Of a stretch of 64,000 nucleotides of DNA, positions 23,814 to 34,134 are shown piece by piece. The translations under genes and the position numbers were made by a program. Under the pieces are notes generated by a model that saw nothing but the letters and a program-made list of their open reading frames with translations, did no database searches and was not told the DNA's origin. Positions within the stretch are counted from its first letter, which is position 1; each line of letters begins with the position of its first letter. The stretch comes from Agapanthus africanus (taxonomy: Eukaryota > Streptophyta > Magnoliopsida > Asparagales > Amaryllidaceae): assembly GCA_030015575.1 (NCBI GenBank), contig CM057337.1:296074044-296138043 (forward strand). Direction: 5' to 3'.

Positions 23814-25863
23814 TGTTAGTGTATATTCCCTAGAGGCCATTACTGTGTCGTACTAGTTTGTATATTACTTGATGGAAGCTTGGGATATTCACAGTTGTAT
23901 ATACAATCTTGCTCGAAATGGTAGTATACTACTTGGTTTGTCTCTACTTCAATATGTGCATGTGTTTCTTTTAGCATATTGCTTATATACATATTAGTAG
24001 AGCCCTTAGGATCTTTGCTTGATTACCAGCGTAGTGATGGCGCTCACACTCGTGGGGGCTGGGTGATCCATAAGCACATCCTTATACAGGTCCCTAGTCG
24101 TTGGACTATCGAGACATGGCATCGATACTCCGGAGTAGACTAGCGTATGCGCTTCTCATCCCAGCATGGGAGACGGTCTGTCCCACAGCCGTCAGAACGT
24201 AGTACTTGAGATAGTATGCGGATGCTCGTTAGGTTACGAGTACACTGGACATGACTCATCGGGAACTGTTGGTTGGTATTATACCTATCGTCAGTTATTA
24301 GTTCCCAGATGACATGAGTACAGCTTAGTCCGCTGACTTGACACTATCACTTCGCCTCGATTGTGTTCCCACTGCACTTTGATTACTACCCTACCACGGC
24401 TCAAAGGAGTCGTGCAAACAGGTAGTTTTTGGGTGCAGTCCCGAAGCACTTGGAGGCAGTGACGGTTAGACAGGATTCGTCTCTCCCGGTATTGGGGGTT
24501 GACATCATGCTGTGTCCAGGAGAGCCATTACACAAGCAGTCCCTGGCCAGGGAAAGCGAGATATACTGGTAGGTTTCCAGTGTTATCGCAGGGTTTTCTG
24601 GGCTACACTCCGACACGACTTGTACCGCTATTAGGGGACTGACGTTCACCGCCCCCTAGGCCCGCCATGCGATGTATCAGACGAACAGACCGGACTGTAC
24701 AGAGACTGTCACATACAGGCTCAGTAGGAGTTCAGATGGGGTCACCTCATCAGTCTTCTTATCGGTATCTATCTGGGGACCGTTACGTACAGCTAGTGCC
24801 GCTTACGGTCTGTGGTTAACCCCACTGCCAGCGTAGTGTCGAGTCTTTAGAGTCCCACATAGAGAGCTATTCGCCTTTAAGGAAAATGAGTAGAGGTCGC
24901 ATGGTTTTGCGACAGGGTTCGTTCATATCCGCGCACTTGTGCACGTTTGCTATCCGGACAGCTTAGACTAGCGGGCTTTGGTTTAAGCCAGATCCTAGTA
25001 TATGATTTGGGATTGGTTTTATCTCTTTGTATTCGTGTTCCTCGGATCACGAATACGGGTGCGTATGCACAATTGCTTGAGACAGAGGGAGAGGACTTTG
25101 ATTAGGGTTAATGACCATTGTCATTTTATTAACCCTAATGCTTATGTGTGTATTATGGTTAATTGATATTAGTTTAATATAATTGTGCATGGTTATGGTT
25201 GTTGACCATTTGACATTCTTGACTTGTTGACCTAGGTTGACACTTTGACCATCATCATTTCATTTGGAAGATACTCTTTGATCCTTGCAATTTGCATTAA
25301 AAATGAAATGATAATGGTCATGTCTTGATTAAGCCATGTCAATTATCTCACTAATTATCAATTCACAATAATTCACACATATATGTGAGAATGCTTCATA
25401 ATTCTCCCATTCTATCATATACTTTCTCTCTCTTGCTCTTCCTCTTCCTCTTCCTCAAGCTCTCCCCTCTCATGTGTTGAGAAATACTTGAGCTTGAGAA
25501 AAACCATTCCATAGTAATCTCTACTCTTATCTAGGGTTCTAGGATTAGCACTTCTAGTACCCTAGTTACTTCTATCTTGAAGTTGAAGCCAAAGGTTGAG
25601 GCTTTCGGGTGGATCCTTCTTCGACGTGAGAAGACGACAAAGGTGATCCCTTTCTACTACTCCAAGGAGCAAGGAGAGAAGCATATAAAGCCCTAGGTAT
25701 AACCGTTCTACCCTTTAGCTAGTTTCTAGTTAGCTTTAGCTAGTTTTTGTTTAGCAAAGATCCCGACTTTGTCTAGTCCATGTTGCCTAGAGTAGTAAAA
25801 ATCCGATTTTTATTCCGTTTTCCGCCTCCCCGCAAGCACCGGGGTGGGCAACGTGGACTTACA
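23814..25863 (+). repeat. Element B 5' LTR
   Basis: A 2050-bp LTR from TGTTAGTG to GACTTACA, matched by the split 3' LTR. It carries a dense TTGAC array at 25202-25249. A plant-promoter-like region is expected in the U3 part, but I could not place a transcription start confidently. No gene is present. Confidence 0.92.
25202..25249 (+). promoter_or_regulatory. Array of six TTGAC (W-box core) motifs
   Basis: TTGAC starts at 25202, 25210, 25219, 25227, 25237 and 25245, spaced 8-10 bases apart. Four of the six extend to TTGAC[CT], the W-box bound by plant WRKY factors. The array is preserved in the 3' LTR at 45311-45358. WRKY responsiveness is inferred. Confidence 0.6.
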
Positions 25864-25864
25864 G

Positions 25865-25877
25865 TGGTATCTGAGCC
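25865..25877 (+). other. Element B primer binding site
   Basis: TGGTATCTGAGCC lies one base after the LTR end. It matches the initiator tRNA-Met type site seen at 23773, with one base different. Confidence 0.85.
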
Positions 25878-26070
25878 TAACTAAACATAAACTAGCTAGG
25901 TAGTAAAGTGTATAGAGTTTCGATCGGAAAAATCGCAAAACTACGACATGCAAAACCCAAGTTTCTGTTAAAAATTTTTCTGCTCTAAAAATAAAAAGTT
26001 ATACTCCAAAAATCATCTCAGGGTTTTGTGAAGAAGCCCACCAAAAACGGTCGAGTGATCCCTTCAAACC

Positions 26071-26118
26071 GCCGCGGTTCCGCGGCAATGGGTATACTTT
26101 TGTCGCGGAACCGCCGCC
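26071..26118 (+). other. GC-rich leader hairpin
   Basis: Arms GCCGCGGTTCCGCGGC (26071-26086) and GTCGCGGAACCGCCGCC (26102-26118) can form a 16-bp stem with one G-U pair and one mismatch around a 15-nt loop. The equivalent hairpin of element C (56533-56581) keeps the pairing with changed bases on both sides. Confidence 0.65.
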
Positions 26119-27237
26119 GTTTTGACTCGGTTCATGACCGAGTTTGGTGCAGCGTTTTTAGGTTCTGGTTTTGGGATTTTTAAGATGGTTTATATCAGCC
26201 CAGATTTTCCAGAAAAGAAATTTGTATTTCGGGGCCTATAAATCCGTATTTTTTTATCGAACTTCACTATACTTTGACTAATCGGTTATATCTGTGATGT
26301 TTTTATGTATTGAACGTCGGCTAATCGCTATATGTCGATTAGTGGGGGTTATACACATCTGTGATCTGTGTTTGATGATGGTATGTGTATATGAATGCGT
26401 TGGATTGTCGCGGGTGAATAGCCGGGGTGGATGTGAGATGAGTGTTTCTTTTTCTTTCATTCATTGTAATATGTAAATTAATGTATTATTATTTGTATGG
26501 CCGCACAACCGGGTCGGGGTTGTTGCCGTCATTGTATAATTCTTTTTACTGTTTTTTCTCCTAGGATAGACCCATGGAGGGGGTGCACAAATTACCGGGT
26601 ATCTCGAAGTGCCGAGTGGCCTACTCACGGACTTGAGGGAGGTTGCTTCGCTTCGGGTACTTGGCGGGTAGTTTGCCGCACCCGTAGGGGTCTTGGATGG
26701 GGTATTGGCTATTCACCGCAACCGTGTAATCCGCTTTTCGTTGCAGGCTCGAATGGATTGCGGATTCCTAGTATATCCAATATATTCATCTGTGATCTGT
26801 AATGTCTATCATTGCTATATATTTATATACTATAACTATTTAGGCGTTGCTTATGTTTTACAGCCGCGCTAGCCCAGCCCCCGCTCTGTCGTTAGTTATG
26901 TAACATAACGGGTGATGACGGGGCCCCGTGGTAAATGCGAATGGCATAAGCGTACGTCATATTTTGGTTGTTTTCTGCAATGGTAGGATTAAATGATGGG
27001 ACGCATTAAAAGAACTAATGCAAGAAAATAAACCATGTAAAAGTCGATTGGAACACTTTGAAAACTACTCGGTTCTTTTCAAAACTAAACTTTTAAACGC
27101 GGAGCTTGAACCACTCCTTTTAAAAGCTATCTCGTTCCATCGATTATATCAAGTTCACTAAGTTCACGGTTTCGCCAAAACCATTCGTAGCCCTCCATCA
27201 TTTCAGTTAAATGTTCGGTAGTATTCAAGCTATGTAT

Positions 27238-27440
27238 TTTGACCTCACGCCAAGGCATAGTGATTGGTAGCTGCCAGATATTTATCTGTTGCATAGATAT
27301 AATGCGTTGGTTTGAGACAGTCGTACTGCCATTTTGGCCTACGTCAAGGGTAGGTACGGGTGGGTTCAAATTAACCGGGATAATGATAGGAAGAACTTGA
27401 CATGTGACTTACGACATTTTGACCTCACGCCAAGGTCATA
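27238..27440 (+). repeat. Spaced leader motif, three copies
   Basis: Three related words with cores TTTGACCTCACGCCAAGG (about 27239 and 27419) and TTTTGGCCTACGTCAAGGG (about 27332) recur about every 90 bases. Element C has three equivalents in opposite window orientation at about 55263, 55348 and 55441. Confidence 0.65.
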
Positions 27441-27904
27441 AGAGCATGGGGCAAAAATCCACATCGGGAGTTTCATAAGTACTGAAACTTGCTAGCGCTG
27501 CATACCATTTAGAGTGTGATGATTCTGGTAGGATTCCTTCGGTTTTATCACGCGATGATATTTGGATCCCGATCCTACTGTGAGTATATGCTACTCCTCG
27601 GGAAAGTTCTCACTTAACGATCAATGCTATAAACCAAGTAGGTGTCTAGAAAGGTGTTAGCGGGGCTACGCCCACAGGGAAAAGAGGTTACTTAATTAAG
27701 GAACTTCGCTAAAGCGTTGGAAAACCTCCCTCGAAGTACCGACACTGGCCTGGCCAAACGGTTAAGCAAGTATTGTACGGTGAGATTGATCCCGACTAAT
27801 CCTTTCTTTACGGTTTGAGAAGGGATTCGAGAGACAGCGGGAGCCATCCAGTTTAGCCAAACTAAAAACCACTCTAAACTTGCAAGAGCATCATGCTAAA
27901 GTAT

Positions 27905-27928
27905 TTCTTTTCTCTCTCCTAATTGCAG
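27905..27928 (+). other. Splice-acceptor-like site before gag
   Basis: A pyrimidine-rich stretch (TTTCTTTTCTCTCTCC) followed by TTGCAG ends 12 bases before the gag ATG. Element C has the same arrangement (CTCTCCCCCTGCAG then CGACCA) at about 54776-54795 on the minus strand. A spliced leader is inferred; no donor was assigned. Confidence 0.45.
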
Positions 27929-27940
27929 CGACCATTCAAC

Positions 27941-30900
27941 ATGACCGGACTTAAGTTATTACTAGATAAAAATATACTGACAGGGCCAAACTACAAAGAT
28001 TGGCTCAGGAATGTCAAGATGGCAATCACTTACGACAAGTTGGGGTATGTCCTTACCACCAAAGCTCCCCCTGTCCCAGGTCCCACATCCAGCGTCGCGG
28101 ATAAAGAAATCCGTAAGACATGGGAGATCGATTGCGCGAAGGCCAAATGCCTCGTGCTTGCCTCGATGGACAACGAACATCAGAGGAGGCATAAGAATAT
28201 GGACCTGGAATCCATATTTCTCCATACAAAAGAACAGTATGGAGAGCAGTCCCGTATCGCAAGATACGAAGTGTCGAAGAAGCTATTTTCGGCAAGATTG
28301 GCCGTCGGATCATCGGTAGCGGAACACGTGCTTAAGATGATTGGCTACATAGAGGAGCTCGCGGACCTTGGGACCACGTTGGAGAATGAACTCTATACTG
28401 ATTTGATTCTCCAGTCCCTTCCTTCCACTTACGCCCAGTTTATCCTTAACTTCAACATGCAAGGAAAGGAGGTTGAACTTTCCGAACTTCTGAACATGTT
28501 GAGGAGTGCTGAGGGCACCCTACAGAAAGGTAGGGAGACATTCACTTTGTTTGTAGGAGGATCTTCCTCTTCTAGATCCAGGGCGAAAGCCAAGGGTAAG
28601 AAGAAGAAAGCCCCCGCCAAACCAAGAGGCGCCGTCAGTAAAATGGATACGAAGGGAAAAGGAAAGGCAACAAAGGCAACAGGAAAGCTAGCGGGGAAGG
28701 AAGAATGCTTGTACCATCATAAAAGTGGTCACTGGAAACAGGATTGCAAGGCTTGGAAGGCCAAAATCCAGGATTTGAAGCGAGTTGCGACGTCAGCTTC
28801 AGGTGTGTATGTTATTGAAAACTGTCTATCAATAAACTCTACATCCTGGGTATTGGATACCGGATCAGGATCTTATATCTGTAATTCTTTCCAGGCGTTG
28901 AGAAAGCGTAGAGTTTTGAAGACAGGCGACATGACCCTCAGAGTTGCAAACGGTGCTAGCATGTATGCTGAGGCCGTGGGGGACTATCACCTGGGATTGT
29001 CGGATGGACACTTTTTGGTTTTGCGTAGTTGTTATTATGTACCAAATGCAACCTGTAATATCATTTCTGTATCTTTATTATCTATAGAAGGTTATGAATT
29101 TGCATTTGTAAGTAATGTAGTGAACATTCACCTTAATCAAGTTTTGATTGGGTCAGGTACATTAAACAACGGTATATACGTATTGAACCAACCACAGATT
29201 TTCAATGTCCAGAATACACACAAAAGAAAGTCTCCAGAAATCAATAAAACTTTCTTATGGTATTGTAGACTGGGTCACATCAATGAGAGAAGGTTAACTA
29301 AGTTACATGCAGAAGGATATTTGGATCCATTCGAATATCAATCATATGCAACTTGTCAATCCTGTCTCAAAGGAAAGATGACAAAGACTCCGTTCACTGG
29401 ACACGGAGTAAGAGCGAGCGAGCTCTTGGGACTCGTACACAGCGACGTGTGCGGTCCAATGTCTACACATGCACGAAGCGGTTATTCTTACTTCATTACT
29501 TTTACGGATGATTTTTCAAGGTTCGGACATGTCTTCTTAATGAAGCATAAATCCGAAGCTTTTGAGAAATTCCAGGAATGCAAGAATGAAGTAGAAAAAC
29601 AAACAGGCAAAAGTATCACGACACTAAGATCTGATCGAGGTGGAGAATACTTGAGTGCCGAGTTCCTGGGTTACTTAAAAGAGAATGGAATTCTCTATCA
29701 GCTTACTCCTCCATACACTCCGCAACATAACGGTGTATCGGAGAGAAGGAACCGAACCCTATTGGATATGGTACGGTCCATGATGAGTAACGCTGAGTTA
29801 CCGCGATCGTTCTGGGGATATGCGCTAGAATCAGCTGCATACCTTTTGAACCGAGTTCCCAATAAGACTGTGCCTACCACACCAAATGAGTTATGGAGTG
29901 GAAAGAAACCCTATCTTCAATACCTGAAGATTTGGGGATGTCCGGCTTATGTCAAAAAGCAGCATACGGACAAACTAGAGGCACGCTCAGTACTGTGCAA
30001 GTTTGTGGGATACCCAAAGAACTCTAGGGGGTATCTTTTCTATTACGCAGAGGAACAAAAAGTCCTTGTTTCTCGTAATGCCCATTTTCTGGAACATCAG
30101 TTCTTAGAAAAAGAAATAAGTGGGAGCGCAATAGAACTGGAAGAAATTCCAGAACCACAAGCTATTACTGAAAGCTTAGTAGAACCAGAGGGTTCGAAAG
30201 ATCAGGATATTCCCACGCCACTCCGCAGGAGTAGTAGGCAGTCTCATCCGCCCGAGAGATACTACGGTTTTCTCATTGACGGGGATAGAGAGGATTGCAT
30301 CATAGATTGTGATGAGCCTACTAGCTTCCAGCAGGCTATTCAGAGCGTTGACTCTGTAAAATGGCTGGATGCAATGCGGGCCGAAATGGAGTCCATGTAC
30401 ACCAACAAAGTATGGACGTTGGACATTGCTCCAGATGGGGTAAAACCCGTAGGATGCAAGTGGATCTTCAAAAGGAAGATTGGTGTAGATGGACAGGTTG
30501 AGACCTATAAGGCTAGACTGGTTGCAAAGGGTTTTCGTCAACGACCTGGTTTGGACTATGACGAAACCTTTTCTCCAGTAGCTATGCTGAAATCCATTCG
30601 GATCCTCCTTGCCATTGCTGCCTTCCACGATTATGAAATTTGGCAGATGGACGTAAAGACCTCTTTTCTAAATGGACATTTAGAGGAGTATGTCTATATG
30701 GACCAGCCAGAGGGTTTCATTCAGAGTGGGAGCAGCAGAAAAGTGTGCAAGTTGCTTAAGTCCATTTATGGACTAAAGCAGGCATCGCGGAGTTGGAACA
30801 TCTGCTTTGATGAGACGGTTAAGGAATTTGGCTTTATCAAAAATCCATATGAACCATGCATCTGTTGTAGATTTGTAGCGAGAACTGTAGTATTCCTCGT

Positions 30901-31891
30901 TTTATACGTGGATGACATTCTCTTAATAGGAAATGACATTCATATGCTACAATCTGTCAAGGGGTTCTTGTCACACAGGTTCTCCATGAAAGACCTGGGT
31001 GATGCCTCATACATTCTGGGTATCCGGATCTACCGTGACAGATCCAAGAGGATATTAGGACTTTCACAGTCCAGGTACATCGACACCATACTGAAAAGAT
31101 TCAGTATGGAAGATTCCAAGCGCGGTAATCTACCGGCTTGTCACGGGATCACCCTCTCCAAAGAGATGTCTCCCAAGACTGATTTGGAGAGGGATCGCAA
31201 GTCTATTATACCATACGCTTCTGCGGTAGGCTCTATAATGTATGCGATGTTGTGTACCAGACCGGATGTGGCTTATGCACTGAGTGTGGTAAGCAGGTAT
31301 CAGTCAAACCCTGGAGAGAAACATTGGATAGCGGTAAAGAACATTCTCAAGTATCTAAGAAGGACTAAGGAGATGTTCTTAGTGTATGGCGGAAAAGACC
31401 TCCAGATTGAGGCCTTTGCTGACTCCAGCTTCCAGAGTGACAAGGATGATTCCAAGTCCATGTCGGGTTTTGTCTTTACCCTCAATGGAGGGGCGGTGTG
31501 TTGGAATAGCTCCAAACAGGAAACCGTTGCTGACTCGACTATGGAAGCGGAATACATAGCTATATCTGATGCCGCAAAAGAAGCTGTCTGGATGAGGAAG
31601 TTCTTGAAAGAACTTCAGGTGGTTCCGTCCATTGTTGACCCAATACCTATGTATTGCGACAACAACGGGGCTATAGCTTTAGCGAAGGAACCCAGGTCCC
31701 ATCAGAAATCCAGACACATCTTGAGGCGGTATCACCTGATCAGGAAGATCGTGGATCGCCAGGAGATCGAGGTTCGGAGGGTTGCTTCAGAAGATAACAC
31801 TGCAGATCCAGTCACCAAGGCCTTGCCCCAGACTCAGTTCAAGCGGCTGATCGAGATGATAGGTCTTCGATACGCCAGTACATGGCCTTAG
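27941..31891 (+). CDS. Copia gag-pol polyprotein, element B
   Basis: One continuous frame of 1316 codons from the first ATG; codons upstream in frame lack an ATG. In a retrotransposon this protein packages the RNA, cuts itself, copies the RNA to DNA and integrates it. Domain order is gag (about 1-270), zinc-knuckle-like segment (about 255-275), protease with DTGSGS (about 305), integrase with zinc-binding start (about 440) and catalytic core (about 500-680), reverse transcriptase (about 820-1050) with YVDD near 990, and RNase H (about 1150-1310). Integrase before reverse transcriptase identifies Ty1/Copia. It follows a 2-kb leader and ends 14 bases before the 3' LTR. It looks whole, and I did not test function. 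Closest relative here is element C. Confidence 0.92.
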   Translation: MTGLKLLLDKNILTGPNYKDWLRNVKMAITYDKLGYVLTTKAPPVPGPTSSVADKEIRKTWEIDCAKAKCLVLASMDNEHQRRHKNMDLESIFLHTKEQYGEQSRIARYEVSKKLFSARLAVGSSVAEHVLKMIGYIEELADLGTTLENELYTDLILQSLPSTYAQFILNFNMQGKEVELSELLNMLRSAEGTLQKGRETFTLFVGGSSSSRSRAKAKGKKKKAPAKPRGAVSKMDTKGKGKATKATGKLAGKEECLYHHKSGHWKQDCKAWKAKIQDLKRVATSASGVYVIENCLSINSTSWVLDTGSGSYICNSFQALRKRRVLKTGDMTLRVANGASMYAEAVGDYHLGLSDGHFLVLRSCYYVPNATCNIISVSLLSIEGYEFAFVSNVVNIHLNQVLIGSGTLNNGIYVLNQPQIFNVQNTHKRKSPEINKTFLWYCRLGHINERRLTKLHAEGYLDPFEYQSYATCQSCLKGKMTKTPFTGHGVRASELLGLVHSDVCGPMSTHARSGYSYFITFTDDFSRFGHVFLMKHKSEAFEKFQECKNEVEKQTGKSITTLRSDRGGEYLSAEFLGYLKENGILYQLTPPYTPQHNGVSERRNRTLLDMVRSMMSNAELPRSFWGYALESAAYLLNRVPNKTVPTTPNELWSGKKPYLQYLKIWGCPAYVKKQHTDKLEARSVLCKFVGYPKNSRGYLFYYAEEQKVLVSRNAHFLEHQFLEKEISGSAIELEEIPEPQAITESLVEPEGSKDQDIPTPLRRSSRQSHPPERYYGFLIDGDREDCIIDCDEPTSFQQAIQSVDSVKWLDAMRAEMESMYTNKVWTLDIAPDGVKPVGCKWIFKRKIGVDGQVETYKARLVAKGFRQRPGLDYDETFSPVAMLKSIRILLAIAAFHDYEIWQMDVKTSFLNGHLEEYVYMDQPEGFIQSGSSRKVCKLLKSIYGLKQASRSWNICFDETVKEFGFIKNPYEPCICCRFVARTVVFLVLYVDDILLIGNDIHMLQSVKGFLSHRFSMKDLGDASYILGIRIYRDRSKRILGLSQSRYIDTILKRFSMEDSKRGNLPACHGITLSKEMSPKTDLERDRKSIIPYASAVGSIMYAMLCTRPDVAYALSVVSRYQSNPGEKHWIAVKNILKYLRRTKEMFLVYGGKDLQIEAFADSSFQSDKDDSKSMSGFVFTLNGGAVCWNSSKQETVADSTMEAEYIAISDAAKEAVWMRKFLKELQVVPSIVDPIPMYCDNNGAIALAKEPRSHQKSRHILRRYHLIRKIVDRQEIEVRRVASEDNTADPVTKALPQTQFKRLIEMIGLRYASTWP

Positions 31892-31892
31892 T

Positions 31893-31905
31893 GCAAGTTG
31901 GAGAT
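31893..31905 (+). other. Element B polypurine tract region
   Basis: GCAAGTTGGAGAT directly precedes the 3' LTR start TGTTAG (31906). The other Copia elements here have the related, more purine-rich GCAAGTGGGAGAT at the same place. Confidence 0.8.
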
Positions 31906-32376
31906 TGTTAGTGTATATGCCCTAGAGGCCATTACTGTATCATACTAGTTTGTATATTACTTGATGGAAGCTTGGGATATTCACAGTTGTATATACAATC
32001 TTGCTCGAAATGGTAGTATGCTACTTGGTTTGTCTCTACTTCAATATGTGCATGTGTTTCTTTTAGCATATTGCTTATATACATATTAGTAGAGCCCTTA
32101 GGATCTTTGCTTGATTACCAGAGTTATGATGGCGCTCACACTCGTGGGGGCTGGGTGATCCATAAGCACATCCTTATACAGATCCCTAGTTGTTGGACTA
32201 TCGAGACAGGGCATCGATACTCCGGAGTAGACTAGCGTATGCGCTTCTCATCCCAGCGTGGGAGACGGTCTGTCCCACAGCCGTCGGTACGTAGTACTTG
32301 AGATAGTATGCGGGTGCTCGTTAGGTTACGAGTACACTGGACAGGACTCATCGGGAACTGTTGGTTGGTATTATAC
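31906..32376 (+). repeat. Element B 3' LTR, first part
   Basis: It matches 23814-24290 closely. It is interrupted after TATAC (32372-32376) by LARD-2 and continues at 44389. Confidence 0.92.
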
Positions 32377-32934
32377 TGTAACGTTTTGAAAATCGTTTTG
32401 GTGAAATTTCGAAAAATCGGTAAAATAAGAGGGTTTTCTGTAAAAATTCAAAATACAAATATCTTATTATAAAAATTAAATATACATATTATAGCTATGT
32501 AATTGCTATTATTTGGTGTTTATTGAGCCGCTAGTGAAATTTCAAATTTTCTAAAAAAAATATTATTTTATTATTATTTTAAGCCGTCACTAATACATTT
32601 AATTAGGGAAAATTACAAATCGGAATGAGTTGAAATAAATTTTGTGCATCATAAAACATTAAATAAAATTTTATCATGTAGTTTTTGGAATGAAATCATT
32701 TTCCAAAACGGTTTAGAAATTATTGAAGAAAAAAGGCTTTTTTTTAGCGTAAATGGATGTTTGGGGTATTGTATTTATCATTTTTCATCACCCCACATCC
32801 GTACCCACACCCACACACCCCCACTTACTCCTCCCCATGGCTGAATTCAGCACCCACCATAATTTTTCCCCACTTGATTTCAAAGGAAAAGAAATGAAAG
32901 AAAAGAAAAGAAAATGGGTGAATTAGGTGGACTT

Positions 32935-32957
32935 TTGACCTTACCTTGACCTTGACT
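32935..32957 (+). promoter_or_regulatory. Cluster of three TTGAC[CT] W-box motifs in LARD-2 LTR
   Basis: TTGACC at 32935 and 32946 and TTGACT at 32952. The cluster is repeated in the other LTR at 40423-40445. It is unrelated in surrounding sequence to the Copia arrays. Confidence 0.5.
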
Positions 32958-34064
32958 TTCCTCCCTTGCATTTTCTCTACCTCCCTCTCTCTCCTCACTC
33001 CCATTTCTGGCCTCCCAACAGCAGCAGCCCCCCCCTCAAATCCCACTCTTTCTTCATCAAAAAAATCCACAAATCACTTCAAAATCCATGCAAATTCAAA
33101 TCTAAATCCAAATCCGACTCCTACCCATTTTAGCTTAGCCCGTATAGCATGTATCCTTGTGAAAAGAGAGTATTTTGGAGGGCCATGGATGCTTGTGGAT
33201 CTTCATATGTTTTTGGGTATAATTCTAAACTTTTTGTTGCTTAATTTGTTACTAATTTCTTAAGCTAATTTACTTAAGTGTTAATTTGGTTATGTGAGTT
33301 TAATTGCAAGTTTTGGAATTCAAGTTGTGAATTTGATTGCAAGTTAGGGTTTTATAAAATTGGTGTATGGTTGTGTGTTATATTTAGGCTTTGTTGTCAT
33401 GATAATACAAGGTTAGTAGCTAGTGTGAATGGTTAGTTTTAAAATTGTGTTAATTTGCTAAATTGCTTACTAGGTTTTTGAAATTTGTTAAATTCTTGGG
33501 ATTAAAAATGTGTTTAGGGTTTTCATGACTACATTAACTTTATTAAGTGTGGTTTAATGCTTTAGATCATGCAAATCTAACCTAGATTGTAGTTTGTACA
33601 TTTTTGCTTTGAAATTGTTAAAAAGGGTATTTTTGTAAACTAGGATATTAGGATTTTTGGAATTTAATGAGATTAAATTCCGGAAATTGTTTATACGACT
33701 TATTTAAGATATTTAATAAATATATTGGCCGCTACATTCATTTAAACATCGTGTTTTGTACAAAAACGGCGAATTGTGCTAGCTAGATTTTCGGAAAAAT
33801 GACTTTTTAAGTGAAATTGGCGTTTTTGTGAGTTTTAACCTAGTTTATATTAAAATTGGTGTTCGTGAATGTGCAAATGAGTGTGATTGGATTTTTCTCG
33901 ATGGTTTGACGTTTGTACATCGACATCGAGGGTTGGTTTTACTATTCTTGCATGCGTAGGCGATAGGTTTGGACCTATGCGTGATACGCGTGCCGATTTG
34001 ATTTTCGTATGCCGTTTCGATCTCGATTTAGTTTTAATGCGATATGGTGCGTTATGATATGTAG

Positions 34065-34134
34065 GTACCCCCATGTGGACTTCGAGACGACAAGCAGGCG
34101 TGTGGCGACGTCGGCACCGGCTAGCGAGGACCAG
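34065..34134 (+). other. LARD-2 copy of the 70-nt exon-like cassette
   Basis: Preceded by ATATGTAG and followed by GTGAGTAGAT, with the same 70-nt length as in LARD-1. The donor is followed by GTAGAT-TTAT-ATCTAC. The second copy is at 41555-41624. Confidence 0.5.

Larger units (their letters stand above)
25878..27940 (+). other. Element B long untranslated leader
   Basis: About 2.06 kb with no convincing coding frame. It holds a GC-rich hairpin (26071-26118), a spaced motif near 27238, 27332 and 27418, and a splice-acceptor-like site just before gag. Element C has a leader of nearly the same length and order (54763-56776). Confidence 0.8.

Noticed and set aside
30176-30628. 150-codon frame antisense to element B pol (also at 52075-52527)
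   Set aside because: It is a shadow of the reverse-transcriptase coding region on the opposite strand; it recurs because B and C pol are similar.
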